DNA from: Farysia itapuensis
Lineage: Eukaryota; Basidiomycota; Ustilaginomycetes; Ustilaginales; Ustilaginaceae
Direction of reading: 5' to 3'
NCBI GenBank assembly: GCA_023212645.1
Contig: JALBYC010000001.1
Location: forward strand, 62,001-126,000
Length of the DNA stretch: 64,000 bases
In this document: positions 28,101-38,283 of the stretch, in pieces
Position numbering within the stretch: the first letter of the stretch is position 1
Layout of the letters: the number at the start of each line of letters is the position of its first letter
Made by a program: the position numbers and the translations under genes
The notes under the pieces: generated by a model
Told to the model about the DNA's origin: nothing
The model's input: only the letters and a program-made list of their open reading frames with translations
The model's database searches: none

Positions 28101-29613
28101 ACGCGGGCCACGGAGTCCACACATGACACCCTCGAGTCGCAGGTCGTCTTCGGACAGGCTGCCTCCGTCGGACTTTGCAGTGACAGGTGGTGCGCAGGGT
28201 CTCAGTCGACCGAGCAATTTGCGCAGGACGAGTGCCGGGAGCATTACACCGACCGCGTCGTACTATGGAGATTATGTGTACGATCATCCTGGCGCTGCGA
28301 TGAGGCATAGTCGTCCGTCGAGCTCGCACTCGCATGCACACCCGACCGTTTCGATGCACCCCGGTCTGCGCGGCAAGACTGGCTCGACGGGCAGCACCAG
28401 CTCGGCCATCAGAGGCGGCGCAGCCGGCAGTACCTACTCGTCCGGCAGTCAGAGGAGGAGATCTTCCCGTCGTCGGCTCAGCCACGAATACGGCACCACC
28501 ACTACCGTCCGCCGTCACCGAACTTACGCTGCTTCCTCTACGGGCAGTCCAAGTCGCGCCAGCTCAATGCACCAACCCTCCCGCCCCTCGTCGATCCGGT
28601 CCCGCGCGTCATCACCGGGACCGTCCACCGGCTTCCAATCCGCCGACCCAGACACCACCGCCCCCACGGACGATACAGACACCGCGCACGATCTCAACGC
28701 TACGGCCAGATCAAATCGCTCCGCCAGAAGCACACCCAGACACTCCCTCGATATACGAACGCCGCTGCTGGATCCATCCCGCAAAACCGAGGCTGCCGGT
28801 CGAGCTGCTTCTCCCACCCACTCGGGTCACAGCGTGTTTGTGGCACACAAGACACGTACGCCGTACAAGCCACCTTCTTCCCACGCGAGCCTACATGCTT
28901 CATCTCGAGGAGGTGCAGCAGTTGCTGGAGGGGGAGTGCTTCCGCAGGTGGGGACGGGACCGTGGCGACACTCGTGGGGACGTCCACCGCCGTGTTGGGC
29001 TGGACCTGTCGACCCACCACCACTACCACCCGCGCTGTTCAGGGACAGCGCGGCTGGTTCAGCGATGCAAGTGCAAAACGAGAGGCCAAAGCTGCGTAAC
29101 GTGTTTGCTAAACGCGGCGAGGAAGAAGACTGGACGGACGAGGATGATGAACCGTCGTACGCGGGCGGGCTCGGGCAGCTCGACTCTGCGCAGCAGACCA
29201 CGACGACGACGGCGCGCAACTTTGCCGCTGCCGGTGGCGCGGGGCAGCATCAGCAGCAGCAGCAGCAGTTGTTCTCATCGCGCTACGCGGGCGTGCGTGG
29301 AATGTTCCAGCAACTGCCTCCGTCATCGGTGCATGGTGCTGCGAGGGGAGGCTCGTTGTCGTTGGGCAATGAGTTTGCGCCAAAAGTGCTTTCGTCGACG
29401 CTCCACGCTTTGCCCACCGGAGGCGTTGGTGTCAGTACCTCCCCGATCGACCAACCCTTCCCCCCACCACCGTCGTCACCTTTACCCTCTCCATCCCTCC
29501 AAGCCACCTCAGCAGCTCAGCAGCAGCAGCAGCAGGGCGCGGGAAGTAGACTCATCCCCACCTCGTTCAACAAACCCACACAGATCATCGAGGAAGACGA
29601 AGAAGACGAGTAG
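25168..29613 (+). CDS. Kin4-like CAMK-family Ser/Thr protein kinase
   Basis: 1481 aa, single exon. The kinase domain spans ~47-294: glycine loop GEGTYG (55-60), VAMK Lys77, catalytic HRDLKLEN (163-170, Asp165), DFG at 183-185, and GTTGYASPEM in the activation segment. It is complete and looks active. The SNF1/KIN-type features and a later conserved block (LGFDVGQMVHSVVNDACDTS, then AMWWMLLRK) resemble fungal Kin4 kinases, which act in spindle-position or stress signalling. The remaining ~1100 residues are Ser/Thr/Pro-rich with short poly-Gln and poly-His patches. A 476-codon frame overlapping the 3' end is treated as a shadow. The KIN4 orthology is likely but not proven. Confidence 0.85.
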   Translation: MSQAGSRRSHAYGSLAGSSINQKAALASAYQELGKELSSTNLKMVGNYTLQRPIGEGTYGKVRLGLHRLTNTRVAMKQIPKAHSASLTREIHHHRRLHHPNVMQLYEVIATEQNIWMVSELCAGGELYDYLVENEVLAEPEARRIFGQLCLAVAYIHSKGIVHRDLKLENILLDEQCNIKLGDFGFTREFDGKRLMETFCGTTGYASPEMLAGKKYTGEEVDIWSLGVILYALLCGALPFDDDDESVMKHKILLGDYELPDCLSDEAQDLVRSILQQDPTKRPSIRSILAHPWFSKTMQTSSMSTVDEDEYTGERRSSKPEAPLGSASASLLQTASAKDAQDSRHAVQGASGSVHSSRSDGGSSDYRSSGTDLTDPTTADTLSRPDNDNTSAPADKASVVATAKDAMGLHQNGSQTTIRRAGSDTSDASLNTASRAPTRSASTFLPTHHELPGHHESSSDDGLTPMYSSAPLSKRGSQSSSRGHHRTPSRTKRRSASSSGLSDHHPPHLGRKPVDYLSQIKNLQPATFSTAVEQSLLHQLSSLGFDVGQMVHSVVNDACDTSGAMWWMLLRKAQDKPFHHVSDYPPLDPLTTDEVDSSTTSFSLPPPLPEKAPARRVEDLSKSRLSSSRSENSGLSDVATRPLPQDNLMPTSVSLADLRSQPFSDESTSSAMVSSTSFDSSLLERGSGDVSDFRPKSQQRHTAVTPASSKLRQVSDADSGTSTPDSGKAQRKTARAERPRSNSLSVKQFAQSMLGTKDKGTSTPDQVIVAGESLLVERAKSPTIFGRRNTVSNAKDSLVGRLSSPSTPKKTSTDSPSHELRRPSLGTPDTQVDKHEARDDSIFGTPSREIPGVERSTTPAGEASKLAFAGSSSISQESFSTTSMTPQGSEKSSSTKSKPGSSFISTVRTWLGGANEKPGKKGKSTKKTLLTPAAGHTDVTRKAAAAASSSSSPVMNSASRASSVRRRSAHYHQGSVGRRGPRSPHMTPSSRRSSSDRLPPSDFAVTGGAQGLSRPSNLRRTSAGSITPTASYYGDYVYDHPGAAMRHSRPSSSHSHAHPTVSMHPGLRGKTGSTGSTSSAIRGGAAGSTYSSGSQRRRSSRRRLSHEYGTTTTVRRHRTYAASSTGSPSRASSMHQPSRPSSIRSRASSPGPSTGFQSADPDTTAPTDDTDTAHDLNATARSNRSARSTPRHSLDIRTPLLDPSRKTEAAGRAASPTHSGHSVFVAHKTRTPYKPPSSHASLHASSRGGAAVAGGGVLPQVGTGPWRHSWGRPPPCWAGPVDPPPLPPALFRDSAAGSAMQVQNERPKLRNVFAKRGEEEDWTDEDDEPSYAGGLGQLDSAQQTTTTTARNFAAAGGAGQHQQQQQQLFSSRYAGVRGMFQQLPPSSVHGAARGGSLSLGNEFAPKVLSSTLHALPTGGVGVSTSPIDQPFPPPPSSPLPSPSLQATSAAQQQQQQGAGSRLIPTSFNKPTQIIEEDEEDE

Positions 29614-29710
29614 ACACACGGCTTATGCAATACGAGGTTTGATCATCGCCTTTGAGTTCTGCCGAGCGGGCGGGCTTCCACGAGTAGGTCATCGCAGCGG
29701 GCGGGGGGTA

Positions 29711-29736
29711 TGTGTGTGTGTGTGCGTGTGTGTGTG
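29711..29736. repeat. (TG)n microsatellite
   Basis: Interrupted TG repeat in the 138 bp between the convergent kinase and aldo-keto reductase genes. Confidence 0.9.
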
Positions 29737-29751
29737 CGGAGAAAGGGGTTT

Positions 29752-30861
29752 TTACTCGCCGTAGACGAGGCGACGGATACGGTCTAGATCGTAAGGTGTG
29801 AGTTGTGCGGCAGCTTGGACGGCGTGAACGGCCTGAATCATGTGATTCTCATCGGTAGTGCCGCTGAGGACGGTGACGTTGAGGGTGGGGATGTTCATTC
29901 CGCTTGCGAGAAAGGCGTAGATGACCTGTTGTGGAGTCCAGCCACGCTGAATGGCGATATCCTGAACTTCGACGGACGCCAGCAGATTCGGGTTGCCGGT
30001 GAGGCTCCAGAAGGGTTGGTAAACGACGGGCTGGTTGCCGTCGCCGTCGTGTTGTTGCTGCTGCTGCGTAGTTTGGGTGGTGCTGGTGGGAGGGTGAATG
30101 TTGGGGGAAGGGGTGGGGCTGAGGAGGGAGAGGAGGGCGACGTCGTGACCGGTGGAGTAGTGCCATCGGTTCTGCAGTATGCGCGGTGGGATGGTCGACG
30201 TGCGCACGATGGCCTGGAAGATGTCCGGATCGTAGACGTTGGACACGCCCAACTGGCGCACGAACCCAAGCCTTGCCACCCGCTCCATTGTCTTCCACAC
30301 AGTCAGCGTGCGATCCAACGTCGTTAAGCTCGAGTGCAAGACGTAGCTGTCGATATACGCCTCTCCTGCCTTATCGCGCAAACACGCCGCCAATTCCCCC
30401 TCATCCACCCCAGCGCTGGCCAGACGCTCCAACTTTGGCGCAACCGTCTGCAGCGGTTCAAACTCGAGCCAAGGGTGCAGGTTGCGCAGCGAGCTGGCGA
30501 CCGACTTGAGCACCTGGACATCGACGTCTTCCTCGCGCTTGTAGGGAACGTATTGCGGAGAGGCCCAATCTTGGCCCGACTGCGGGGTGAATTTGGTCTG
30601 GAGCCAGAGGTCTTCGCGCTGGACGTTCATCTCTTGCAGTGCGATGTGGAGTGCGTTTCCGACATGGTCTTCGCGGTAGTGTTTGCGCTGGGCGGCTGTA
30701 TCGATGCCTTTGAAGCCGTGGGTGAGGGCGAGGATGACGAGGTCAGAGGTGTAGTCGCCCTTCCACGCCGTGCCGTACAGCAGGCTGGGTATCTTTGCCA
30801 CGCGCGATCGTGCAGTCGCATGTGGACCGCGCGACAACGCAGATGCCGAAGTCGACGCCAT
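29752..30861 (-). CDS. Aldo-keto reductase
   Basis: 369 aa from ATG 30861 (MASTSASALSRG); the frame extends a further 24 codons only through a TTG. The AKR barrel is recognisable with a full catalytic tetrad: Asp in FKGIDTAAQ, Tyr in RKHYRED, Lys in LQTKFTP and His in SYVLHSS. GFVRQLGVSNVYD is the usual strand before the cofactor site. An insertion (PYKREEDVDVQ...) and a poly-Gln patch make it longer than typical ~320-residue AKRs. It is an NAD(P)H-dependent carbonyl reductase; substrate not deducible. Confidence 0.88.
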   Translation of the reverse strand: MASTSASALSRGPHATARSRVAKIPSLLYGTAWKGDYTSDLVILALTHGFKGIDTAAQRKHYREDHVGNALHIALQEMNVQREDLWLQTKFTPQSGQDWASPQYVPYKREEDVDVQVLKSVASSLRNLHPWLEFEPLQTVAPKLERLASAGVDEGELAACLRDKAGEAYIDSYVLHSSLTTLDRTLTVWKTMERVARLGFVRQLGVSNVYDPDIFQAIVRTSTIPPRILQNRWHYSTGHDVALLSLLSPTPSPNIHPPTSTTQTTQQQQQHDGDGNQPVVYQPFWSLTGNPNLLASVEVQDIAIQRGWTPQQVIYAFLASGMNIPTLNVTVLSGTTDENHMIQAVHAVQAAAQLTPYDLDRIRRLVYGE

Positions 30862-31083
30862 CCTGCTGCCCGTCACTAATTCAGACCCCCACACCACAGC
30901 AGCAGTGTTGAACAGACGAATGATTGAGCCCAATGATGGTGATGGTGGTCAGAGCGTACACAAATCTCACACACGCACGGCACGGTCTGCGCTGCAAACC
31001 GGACACTTTTTGTGGTCCAAGGGTCTGGCTGGCTGATGAAATTGTATTGCAAAGTGACGTGCTTACTGCTGCCTGCTGCTAAG

Positions 31084-33887
31084 CTAGGTCTTGCGGAAGC
31101 AGCGGGTAGTGTTTCGCTTGAGCCAGTAGACCACACAACCGATGAAGCGGAAGAGCGAGAGGCCAAAGGTGGCCCAGAGGACGATGCGGAAGTAGGTCGA
31201 CTGCTTGTTGGTCTGCTGCTGGTCAATCTGGCTGTCTGTCAGACCGGTGTTGATGCCGTTGACGTTTTCAATGGCCACGGTGAGCGCGCCGTTGGTGAGC
31301 AGCCAGAAGGCGACCAAGCGTGTGCGGAAGGTCTTGTTGCTGTCGTCCAGGTTGGGCGCTTCCACGGTGGCGGTCGCGTGGTAGGGCGCAACGGCGCGCG
31401 AGACGACGCTCTGGAAATTGGCGTCAATGTCGTCCTGAAGACGCTCGATTTCCTCGACTGTGCCCGGTTCGGTGTCCTTGTCCTTTTTCGTGTCGACAGT
31501 GGGGAGTGCATCTGCCTTGTCCGATCCCTTTGTGCCCCAACTGACGTCGTGCAGATTGCAGAAAGCATACACGTTCAGGATATTGATAAACGACGGCGCA
31601 ATGAGAATGTACTGCGGGAACGAGGTGAACATGTGCCACGGATCGGCGTACAGGATTGAGGCGAAGAGATACACGCCGTACGTGGCCGCCAGGGCCGCGA
31701 TCAGCACGCCTGTCGTCTCGTTGAACAGAGTATGCACAACGTCGCCCGACACTTTGACGTTGAGCAACGCCTTCACCGTGAGCCAGATCGAAGTGGCAAT
31801 CAGGTACAAGCCCAGGGTGCCAAACACGACAAAGGAGACAATGTACGTCGTCTTCTCGCCCTTGGGTCGATTGCCGAGCGCCAGCACAAATTGAAGCCCG
31901 AGGAAAAACACATAGATCCACTTGGCTGCTTCGTTGATCCAGTGAAAAATGACGAGCACGGTGTTGGACTGGTTCTTGAGCAGCTCGTTGGGCAGGTATT
32001 CGATAATGATGGAAAACGTCAGCCACAAATTGGCGAGTGCGAACCAGGAAAAGAAGAGGACAAAGCAGTTGTACAGCGCCTGGATGTGGAAAAAGACGAG
32101 TCGGATGATGCCATGATTGCTCTTGTAGATGCGGAAAAAGTGGGCGAGCGAGTAGATGGAAGCGGCAAAGGAGCCGTTCAACCAACGCCTTCGCTGCGAG
32201 ATCAACTCTGCCGCGCCCTCGGGCACGTCGGTCTCGCCCTTGGACGGCTTGACGTAGGTCAAGGTCCACTTGTCACCCGCCTTGGCCACCAGCTCAAAGC
32301 AGAGAATACGGTCCTCGGCCAAGTACATGTTGCGATGGAAGATCGACATTCCATCCATGCCCTTCTTGCCCAGACGATCGGCCATGGTGTGATCACCGTG
32401 AAAGTATTGCTGCAGAGGTCGGCCCTGAATTGCGCGGAAACGGTAGGCACTAAAGGCACCCGGAAGCACGCTCACATAGCCGAAACAGCTCTCCAGCGGC
32501 TTGTCCAAGCAGTTGGAGATCTTGTACTCAAAGTTCTGCGCTGCGACCAGGGGGTTGATGAGTTTGCGACCGTTTCGAATCATGGCGTGAATCTCGCCAC
32601 AGGCACCACCGAGATGTGCGTTGTTGTAGAAAGCCTCCCAGAGGTAGTATAGGGATTTCTGCCCTGGCTTGGTTCCTGCGTCGATGAGTACGCAGAGCTC
32701 GGGCTGCAACTGGCGGCCGAGAGCGTTGAAGAGCCAGCGATGACTGTTGATCTTTTTCGTGTTCTTCTGTTTGAGACAGAGAATCATTTGCACGGGCACG
32801 AGGTTGGAGGCATCGTCTCGGAGCGGCTGGACGAGGGCCGGGGTGGAATCGACCGAGAGCTGGGTCGTATACTCAAACAGATGGGCGACTGTGTCTTTTC
32901 CGTCGACCTGACGTTTCATGACGCCGTCCTGATATACGCCGACGGTGGCCAGCAGATCGAGCACCTCCTTGTCGCATGGATCGATGCCGTCAAAGATCAG
33001 GCTGACTACGATGCGCTGCCATCCCGGTCTGCCTTCCTCGGCACTCCTGCGCCAGAATTTGGACGACTTGCTCTTGCAGATGTCACGAATGTTGAGCATG
33101 ACGCCGTGCAGGGTTCTGGCGAGCAGAATCCTGTCTTCGTTGTAGTAAGTAATGGCGATGAGGAGTTCCGTGTCGCGGCCATACTGTGCGGAGGTGCGCA
33201 GACTCCAGCCGTTGTCGAGGGTGAATTCGTCTGGGTCGCAGGTGGCGGCCGTGTATCGCATGTGGGTGAATTCGTTGGAGCGACTGGCGTGCGCCCACTG
33301 TGGTTCCACGGCATTCTTGACCGCAGTTGGGACAGGATGGTCCACGATCCAGTGACCGCGTGTGAGATGGACCTTCTTTGTGAGCCCACGTTTGGGAGCC
33401 TGCTGTCGCTTTGCCCATGCCACTTGGCTCGCGCTATCGTCCTGGGAGGAGTAGACTGAAGGTACAGTGTAGGGAAGAGGGTATGCGCTCGAGCTCGCTC
33501 CCGCGTACGTTGGATGCACGCTTGGATGCGTTTGCTGCGAGAATGCATACTTTTCGTCCTCGGTCAGCGGCATCTTGCTCTCGTCGTCGTAGGAGTAGTC
33601 TGCGTGCATGTCAGACGTGCCTGCGGGCAGAGTCTGCGAGCTGGGATTGTCTGCAGAGTAAAAGGGGTTGTCTGGGTGCAGACTGTTGGAGCTGCCGTAC
33701 GCGTGACCAGCATCGGCGTAGTAAGGCATCTGAGGCGGCTGCGGCTGCTGCTGCAGTGGGTCATCCTGCAGCAAGGTGTGTTGGTCAGTATTGGCAGTCA
33801 TGATGGTGAGAGCAGGCAGAGTGTACTTACATGAAGCTGATATACAGGCTGTCTGCCAGCATAAGGTGGGTAGTGGTCGTAATTCAT
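31084..33887 (-). CDS. Chitin synthase (division 1), two exons
   Basis: A 19-codon first exon (33887-33831, [19 protein letters not shown]) splices through a 65 nt intron (GTAAGT...TGCTGCAG) to 33765-31084, giving 912 aa. The unspliced ATG at 33801 lies inside the intron. After a Gln/Pro/Ser-rich head come the chitin synthase N-terminal region ([13 protein letters not shown]) and catalytic motifs ([28 protein letters not shown] and [10 protein letters not shown] near residue 540). Then come a cluster of membrane helices between about 570 and 740 and two more near the C-terminus. It has no myosin motor, so it is class I-III rather than class V. It makes chitin from UDP-GlcNAc at the plasma membrane. 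Confidence 0.93.
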
Positions 33888-34153
33888 CGTCTCTGGATAC
33901 GCCCACCTGGTGTAAAGACAAGATGACTTCCATGAGCTGGCCAACGTCTCTCTCTCCCTCTAAGCTCAACCTTTAGCGAGCAGCGCAAAGCGCAAAGCGG
34001 CAAAGCGGCATCTAAACGAGCGGGAATGTAACACACTCTCCTTCTGCGCCCAAATCCAAAAAGGGAACGAACGCGCATAGACGCGCGTGAACCAACACAG
34101 CCTCGCTCGCTCGCACACACACGCACACGCTTCTGCTGCAGGACTATGAATGA

Positions 34154-35041
34154 TTACTGCTCTTCGCCCGATTGAGACTGCTGGTGACTGAGTCGGATGT
34201 TGATGGCCTCGTTAATGACACGGTCAATGTCCAGTGGGGGTAGACTGTAGAGCATGCTTTTGGTTTCGCTTCGGTCCAGTTCCTCGAGCGAGTCTTTGCA
34301 GTTGGTCAGGATGGCGATGCAGACGTACAGATGCAGGTCGAGGAAGTCGTTCATGGCAAAGTAGGTATCCCATAGCCGCATCAGGTCTTCGATCCGCAGC
34401 TCGCCTGCGAGCAGATGTTGGAGCCAGTTGGTGGCAAAGCCGATAATGTCGACCTCTTCCTCTTCAAAGTACGAGTGCAGTTCGGGCAGCGTTGTGCGGA
34501 ACAGGGTCAGAAAGGTGGCCACCTGCAGCGGTAGTGGGTGGGAGGCACTGTGGCGCGCCATGAGCGTCATCAGCCGTTCAAAGGCAAAGTACATGCCCGC
34601 TTCTACCCGCACACACTGTACGAATGGCGCACAGAGGTACACGAGCGCCGGGTGAAAGTCGCTCACCGATCCAGACGGTGGGAGCGAGACCTGCGGCGCC
34701 CACTCGTAGTCCCGCGGCATTCTTGCGCGCAGATGGTCGTCCAAGCTGCTGCTGCTGCTGCTGCTGCCGCCCTGCTTCGGCGTCGCCGCTGCTCCCGTTG
34801 ATGATGATGGTTTGGTGAGAGAGTTTGCGCGGGAAAGCGATCGTGGACCGGCAGGTGGTGTTGCCCCCTGGCTTGGCGGGACGGTCGACTCACCAGAGTG
34901 ACTCCCGCCACTACCCGCACGAAACGGGTCATCCAGTGCCTCGTCGTCTTCATGACGCGAGCTTGCCTCGTGCACGGTCAGACTACCCCCCGCACTCTTG
35001 TCGGCCGCCGACGTAGCTGTTCCGCTGACAATCGGCTGTTC

Positions 35042-35081
<40 letters not shown>

Positions 35082-35830
35082 GCTAGTGGGCGATCTCCCT
35101 GTTCGCAGCGGTTCATGAATGCACAGAGGATGTTTTCGACACTTTTGCCGAATCGTTTGAGTTCTTGGGCAGCTGCTGCTTCTGGGTCGTCTGCGTCCAT
35201 GGCTGCGTTGAGGCCTGGTTCGCCAATGATGCCTCCGAGAGCGTGGATTTTGCCGTCATTGACGCGGTTTGGACCACGGTCGGCGCCGAGTAGCGCCACG
35301 GTTGCTGCCGTCATGGTGGCCGAGCCGGTGACGGCGGCCAGAGCTGTGGAAGAAGCGAGGGAGCCGGTGGTGCTCATATTCTGACCACCACCGTTACCGT
35401 TGCTGCTGCTGCTGCTGTCTAGTACGCCGTCGCTGGTGTACTCACGGCCGCTGGGTAGCACCATTGTGGTGCTGAACCCACCAGGGCGGCGGCGGTGGGG
35501 GACGGTTCTGCTGCTGCGGAAGAGCGTTCGTCCAGGCGCAGTGCGCGTCGCCAGTCGCTTCTGGTAGTAGCGCGAGCACTCGCTGCGTATCCGCTTCTCC
35601 AACGCCGGATTGTGCTTGCCAATAGCCTCGTACGCCAGATACTTGCTCCGCACCGACGTCATCTCCTGCCCCTTGTCGTCGGACAGCACGCCCAGTAGGT
35701 ACAGCCACACCTCGCCGCGCACCTCAGCCTGCACCCCATGCCGTGCATAGTCGCGCAGCTTCTGCAAATCAACATGCTGCTCCGCATTGAGTAGCTCCAC
35801 GTACTCCTCCACCGTCGTTGAGGAACTCAT
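34154..35830 (-). CDS. TBC (Rab-GAP-like) domain protein with split domain and poly-Gln insert
   Basis: 558 aa from ATG 35830 (MSSSTTVEEYVELLNAEQHV); an in-frame ATG at 35935 is an alternative. The TBC domain starts with VRGEVWLYLLGVLS (~38-51) and has an IRSECSR motif (81-87) fitting IxxDxxR with D to E. A disordered insert of roughly 280 residues follows, including ~13 Gln. The second half runs from LVYLCAPFV through FAFERLMTLM to LMRLWDTYFAMNDFLDLHLYVC. Where canonical TBC proteins have YxQG, this one reads FHPA, so the glutamine finger is absent. Rab-GAP activity is therefore uncertain. Confidence 0.8.
35045..35083. repeat. (CTG)13 trinucleotide repeat coding poly-Gln
   Basis: Thirteen CTG units on the plus strand, read as CAG (Gln) in the minus-strand TBC gene. 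Length polymorphism is likely. Confidence 0.9.
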
Positions 35831-36148
35831 GTCCCCCCCACCCGTGTTGGACCTGTTCTCAGAGCCCTCGAGGCCTTCCCCAAAGATGAGGGTTACGACG
35901 GAATCGTGACGGCGTACATCGCAACACCAAGCCATTTCCCCCCTCCCATCATCGCAACCAACGTCGCAACGTCGACGGCGCAATCTCGCACTCTAACAGC
36001 CTCCGCAAAATCAAGAACGCCAAAACTTTACCCGGTATCAAGCGCAATCCTTTTGCTGGAGAGGTAAAGTCCATTACAATCTAAAACGGGGGGGGAATAG
36101 GTCATTACACTAGTGTGGAAGAAAGGGGGGGAGGGGTGGAGGGTGGGG
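35831..36148. other. Intergenic with G-rich tracts
   Basis: 318 bp between two minus-strand genes. G runs (up to 8) lie near 36088-36095 and 36124-36138, in the 3' flank side of the upstream neighbour's end. No RNA gene or coding frame is supported. Confidence 0.4.
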
Positions 36149-38050
36149 TCAATTTTTGCGGAGCTTGGTGTCGGTAGCGAGTTGTAGGCTGTCGAGACGG
36201 TTGCTGAGGGCGACGTTTTCGAGGTAGTCTCTGCGGCCACGGGTTGGGGTGTTGCTGCCTGTTCCGCCGGTTGATTTGGCGTGGGGTGCGGCGAGGCGTG
36301 GACTGACGGTGGCGCTTGTGCTGACGGACCGTGTCATACCCGCACCACCCTGTCCGAGCTGCTGCATGATGGACGGTTGAGACACCGGTTCCGGGGTGTA
36401 GTGCTGCGAAGGGGAAGCGTGCATGTGACTATGCTGCTGCTCGTCCCGTTCAGCTGCCTGACGCACCATCCCTTGCAAGTCCATCACCTCACCCTTGTTC
36501 TCGTTCAAGATGTCGGCGTATGAGAAGAACGACAGACGACGCTTCTCGGCCGACGGAGAAGGAGACCCAGACGCCAGGGCTTGGAACAGGTTCTCGCTCG
36601 TGTTGAACACACCCAGTCCACTAGGAGGCAGACCGATGGTGCTCGGTGGAGTGAGGAGGTTCGAGTTGCTAGGCTTTTGACGAATGCGACTGCGCTCCGC
36701 CGAACTGGGTGTAGAGGACGTCAGATTGGGCGATCGGGGCACGTAAGGACTGGCGGCCTGCTCGGCATCGTGTGCGGCCAAAACATCGCTGATGCTGCCC
36801 AGGCTGTGGTCGAGCGTGGCCACTTCGGTGCCATTGATAATTGCACCATCGATGCTGAGACTCGACTCTGCAGGACGACCTGCCTCGGCACCAGCAGCAA
36901 AGCTGGGCAATGCCATGGCCGACAGATTGGGCGAGCTGGAACGGTACGGATTGGGCAACGGCAACGACGGGAACGCAGTAGCCGTCGGCATGACTGTGTG
37001 AGCAGGCGCCAGTAGCGGCGAAGGCGACAGAGCGTGTGAGACGGCCGCAGTCAGCGATGCATGATTAGGACCAGGAGAGCCAGAGGCTCGTGACTGAACC
37101 GGACTGGGATCTTTCACGTCCAGCACGCGCACCGGCTGTGGCGAGCGTGAGCGGAACGAGGTAGGGCTGTCCAGTTCCGAACCAGGCCGTCGATGGCCTG
37201 AAGACCTACGAGGACGTGGCGCAGCAGACGTTGGCGTGCTCATTTCCGACAAAGCGGTACGGGGCCCCATTTTCTCGGCAATTTGAGCGGCCATAGACCC
37301 AGGCGGTGCATCCATCACACCCGATGACGACAGCGGCGGCGAGGGAGACGAGGCAAGGCGAGGCGAATTGGCGCCGCTATGGGCAGACAAGGCAGCCGAA
37401 CTTAGAGCCAGTGGGGGGGCAGTGTTCTGTGGAGCAACGACTTCGATCTCGGCATCGTCCTCGATGAGCGCCTCTACGGCATCGTCTAGCACGCTTGGGA
37501 TGGCAACATCCATGGCCTCCTGCTTGGTCATAATGTGCGTAGCATCTCGATGCTCGATATCACGCTCAAAGATGCTTTGCGTGTTGGGCGTATGCGGTTC
37601 AGACGACAAGAGGGGCGATAAGCTAAGTCCTCCCGCGTTGGACAGTGGACGACTGCCGACAGGGGTATGGTGAGAGGGAGAGGTGTTGCTCATCTGGATG
37701 GGTGTTGCCGCAGCGCGCTGAGATGGAGAGGTGGATAACGCGGCATGGGACAAACCTGGCGAGACGGACGACTTTGCACTTGGGACAGCCGGCGTACGTG
37801 GTGGAGAGGCAGGGTGAGATGACTCTGCCTCACTGAGGGCGGTCGGAGTTGGAGCTGGTGGATGTGTAAACAGGCGAGAGATGGCAGATGCGTCGACTGG
37901 ATCCGATGGCAGACCGTTTGCGGCAGGTAGAGCAGTGCTAGCCATTGCTGGTGAGTAAGCAGTCTGACGACTTGCACTTGCTGAAGGGGATACGGGAGAC
38001 AGAGACGAGGGCGAGGAAGGATCAACGTTGGTCGCCAGAGGGATTGTCAT
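36149..38050 (-). CDS. Conserved fungal hypothetical protein with SFFSYADILNE motif
   Basis: 633 aa, single exon, ATG 38050. No named domain is recognised. Most of it is Ser/Pro/Ala-rich disorder. The C-terminal third has a more conserved-looking segment: SNLLTPPSTIGLPPSG, then NTSENLFQALASG, then RRLSFFSYADILNENKGE and DLQGMVRQAAERDEQ. I associate the SFxSYADIxN-type motif with uncharacterised fungal proteins, so this block is probably the functional part. There is no signal peptide or membrane helix. It is divergent from the RNase P subunit gene, with 233 bp between ATGs. Confidence 0.65.
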   Translation of the reverse strand: MTIPLATNVDPSSPSSLSPVSPSASASRQTAYSPAMASTALPAANGLPSDPVDASAISRLFTHPPAPTPTALSEAESSHPASPPRTPAVPSAKSSVSPGLSHAALSTSPSQRAAATPIQMSNTSPSHHTPVGSRPLSNAGGLSLSPLLSSEPHTPNTQSIFERDIEHRDATHIMTKQEAMDVAIPSVLDDAVEALIEDDAEIEVVAPQNTAPPLALSSAALSAHSGANSPRLASSPSPPLSSSGVMDAPPGSMAAQIAEKMGPRTALSEMSTPTSAAPRPRRSSGHRRPGSELDSPTSFRSRSPQPVRVLDVKDPSPVQSRASGSPGPNHASLTAAVSHALSPSPLLAPAHTVMPTATAFPSLPLPNPYRSSSPNLSAMALPSFAAGAEAGRPAESSLSIDGAIINGTEVATLDHSLGSISDVLAAHDAEQAASPYVPRSPNLTSSTPSSAERSRIRQKPSNSNLLTPPSTIGLPPSGLGVFNTSENLFQALASGSPSPSAEKRRLSFFSYADILNENKGEVMDLQGMVRQAAERDEQQHSHMHASPSQHYTPEPVSQPSIMQQLGQGGAGMTRSVSTSATVSPRLAAPHAKSTGGTGSNTPTRGRRDYLENVALSNRLDSLQLATDTKLRKN

Positions 38051-38283
38051 GGCAGATTATAGAAAGGAGAGACGAAGTATGAGCATAAAGGGAAGGGGGT
38101 TGGAAGTGTTGGACAGAGAAGGTGTTGGTTGTAGCAGAGAGAGTGACCAACTGTGCCGAGGCTTGTGCATATTCACATTTCGGCTCCAATTTCAGCGTCA
38201 TTTTACCAACTCATTTTCACCCTCATTTTCCAGCGCATTTTGGAGCACCGCTTTAGTCCATTGATTGATTCAGCCATATTGCC

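Noticed and set aside
29711..29736. TG repeat as a regulatory element
   Set aside because: It is a simple microsatellite between convergent genes, with no evidence of function.
28334..29764. 476-codon open frame overlapping the 3' end of the Kin4-like kinase in another frame
   Set aside because: Arg/Pro-rich composition is what Ser/Pro-rich coding DNA gives when read out of frame; no domain or start context.
33801..33801. ATG at 33801 as chitin synthase start
   Set aside because: It lies within a consensus GTAAGT...TGCTGCAG intron, and splicing from the upstream ATG gives a better N-terminus; kept only as a possible alternative.
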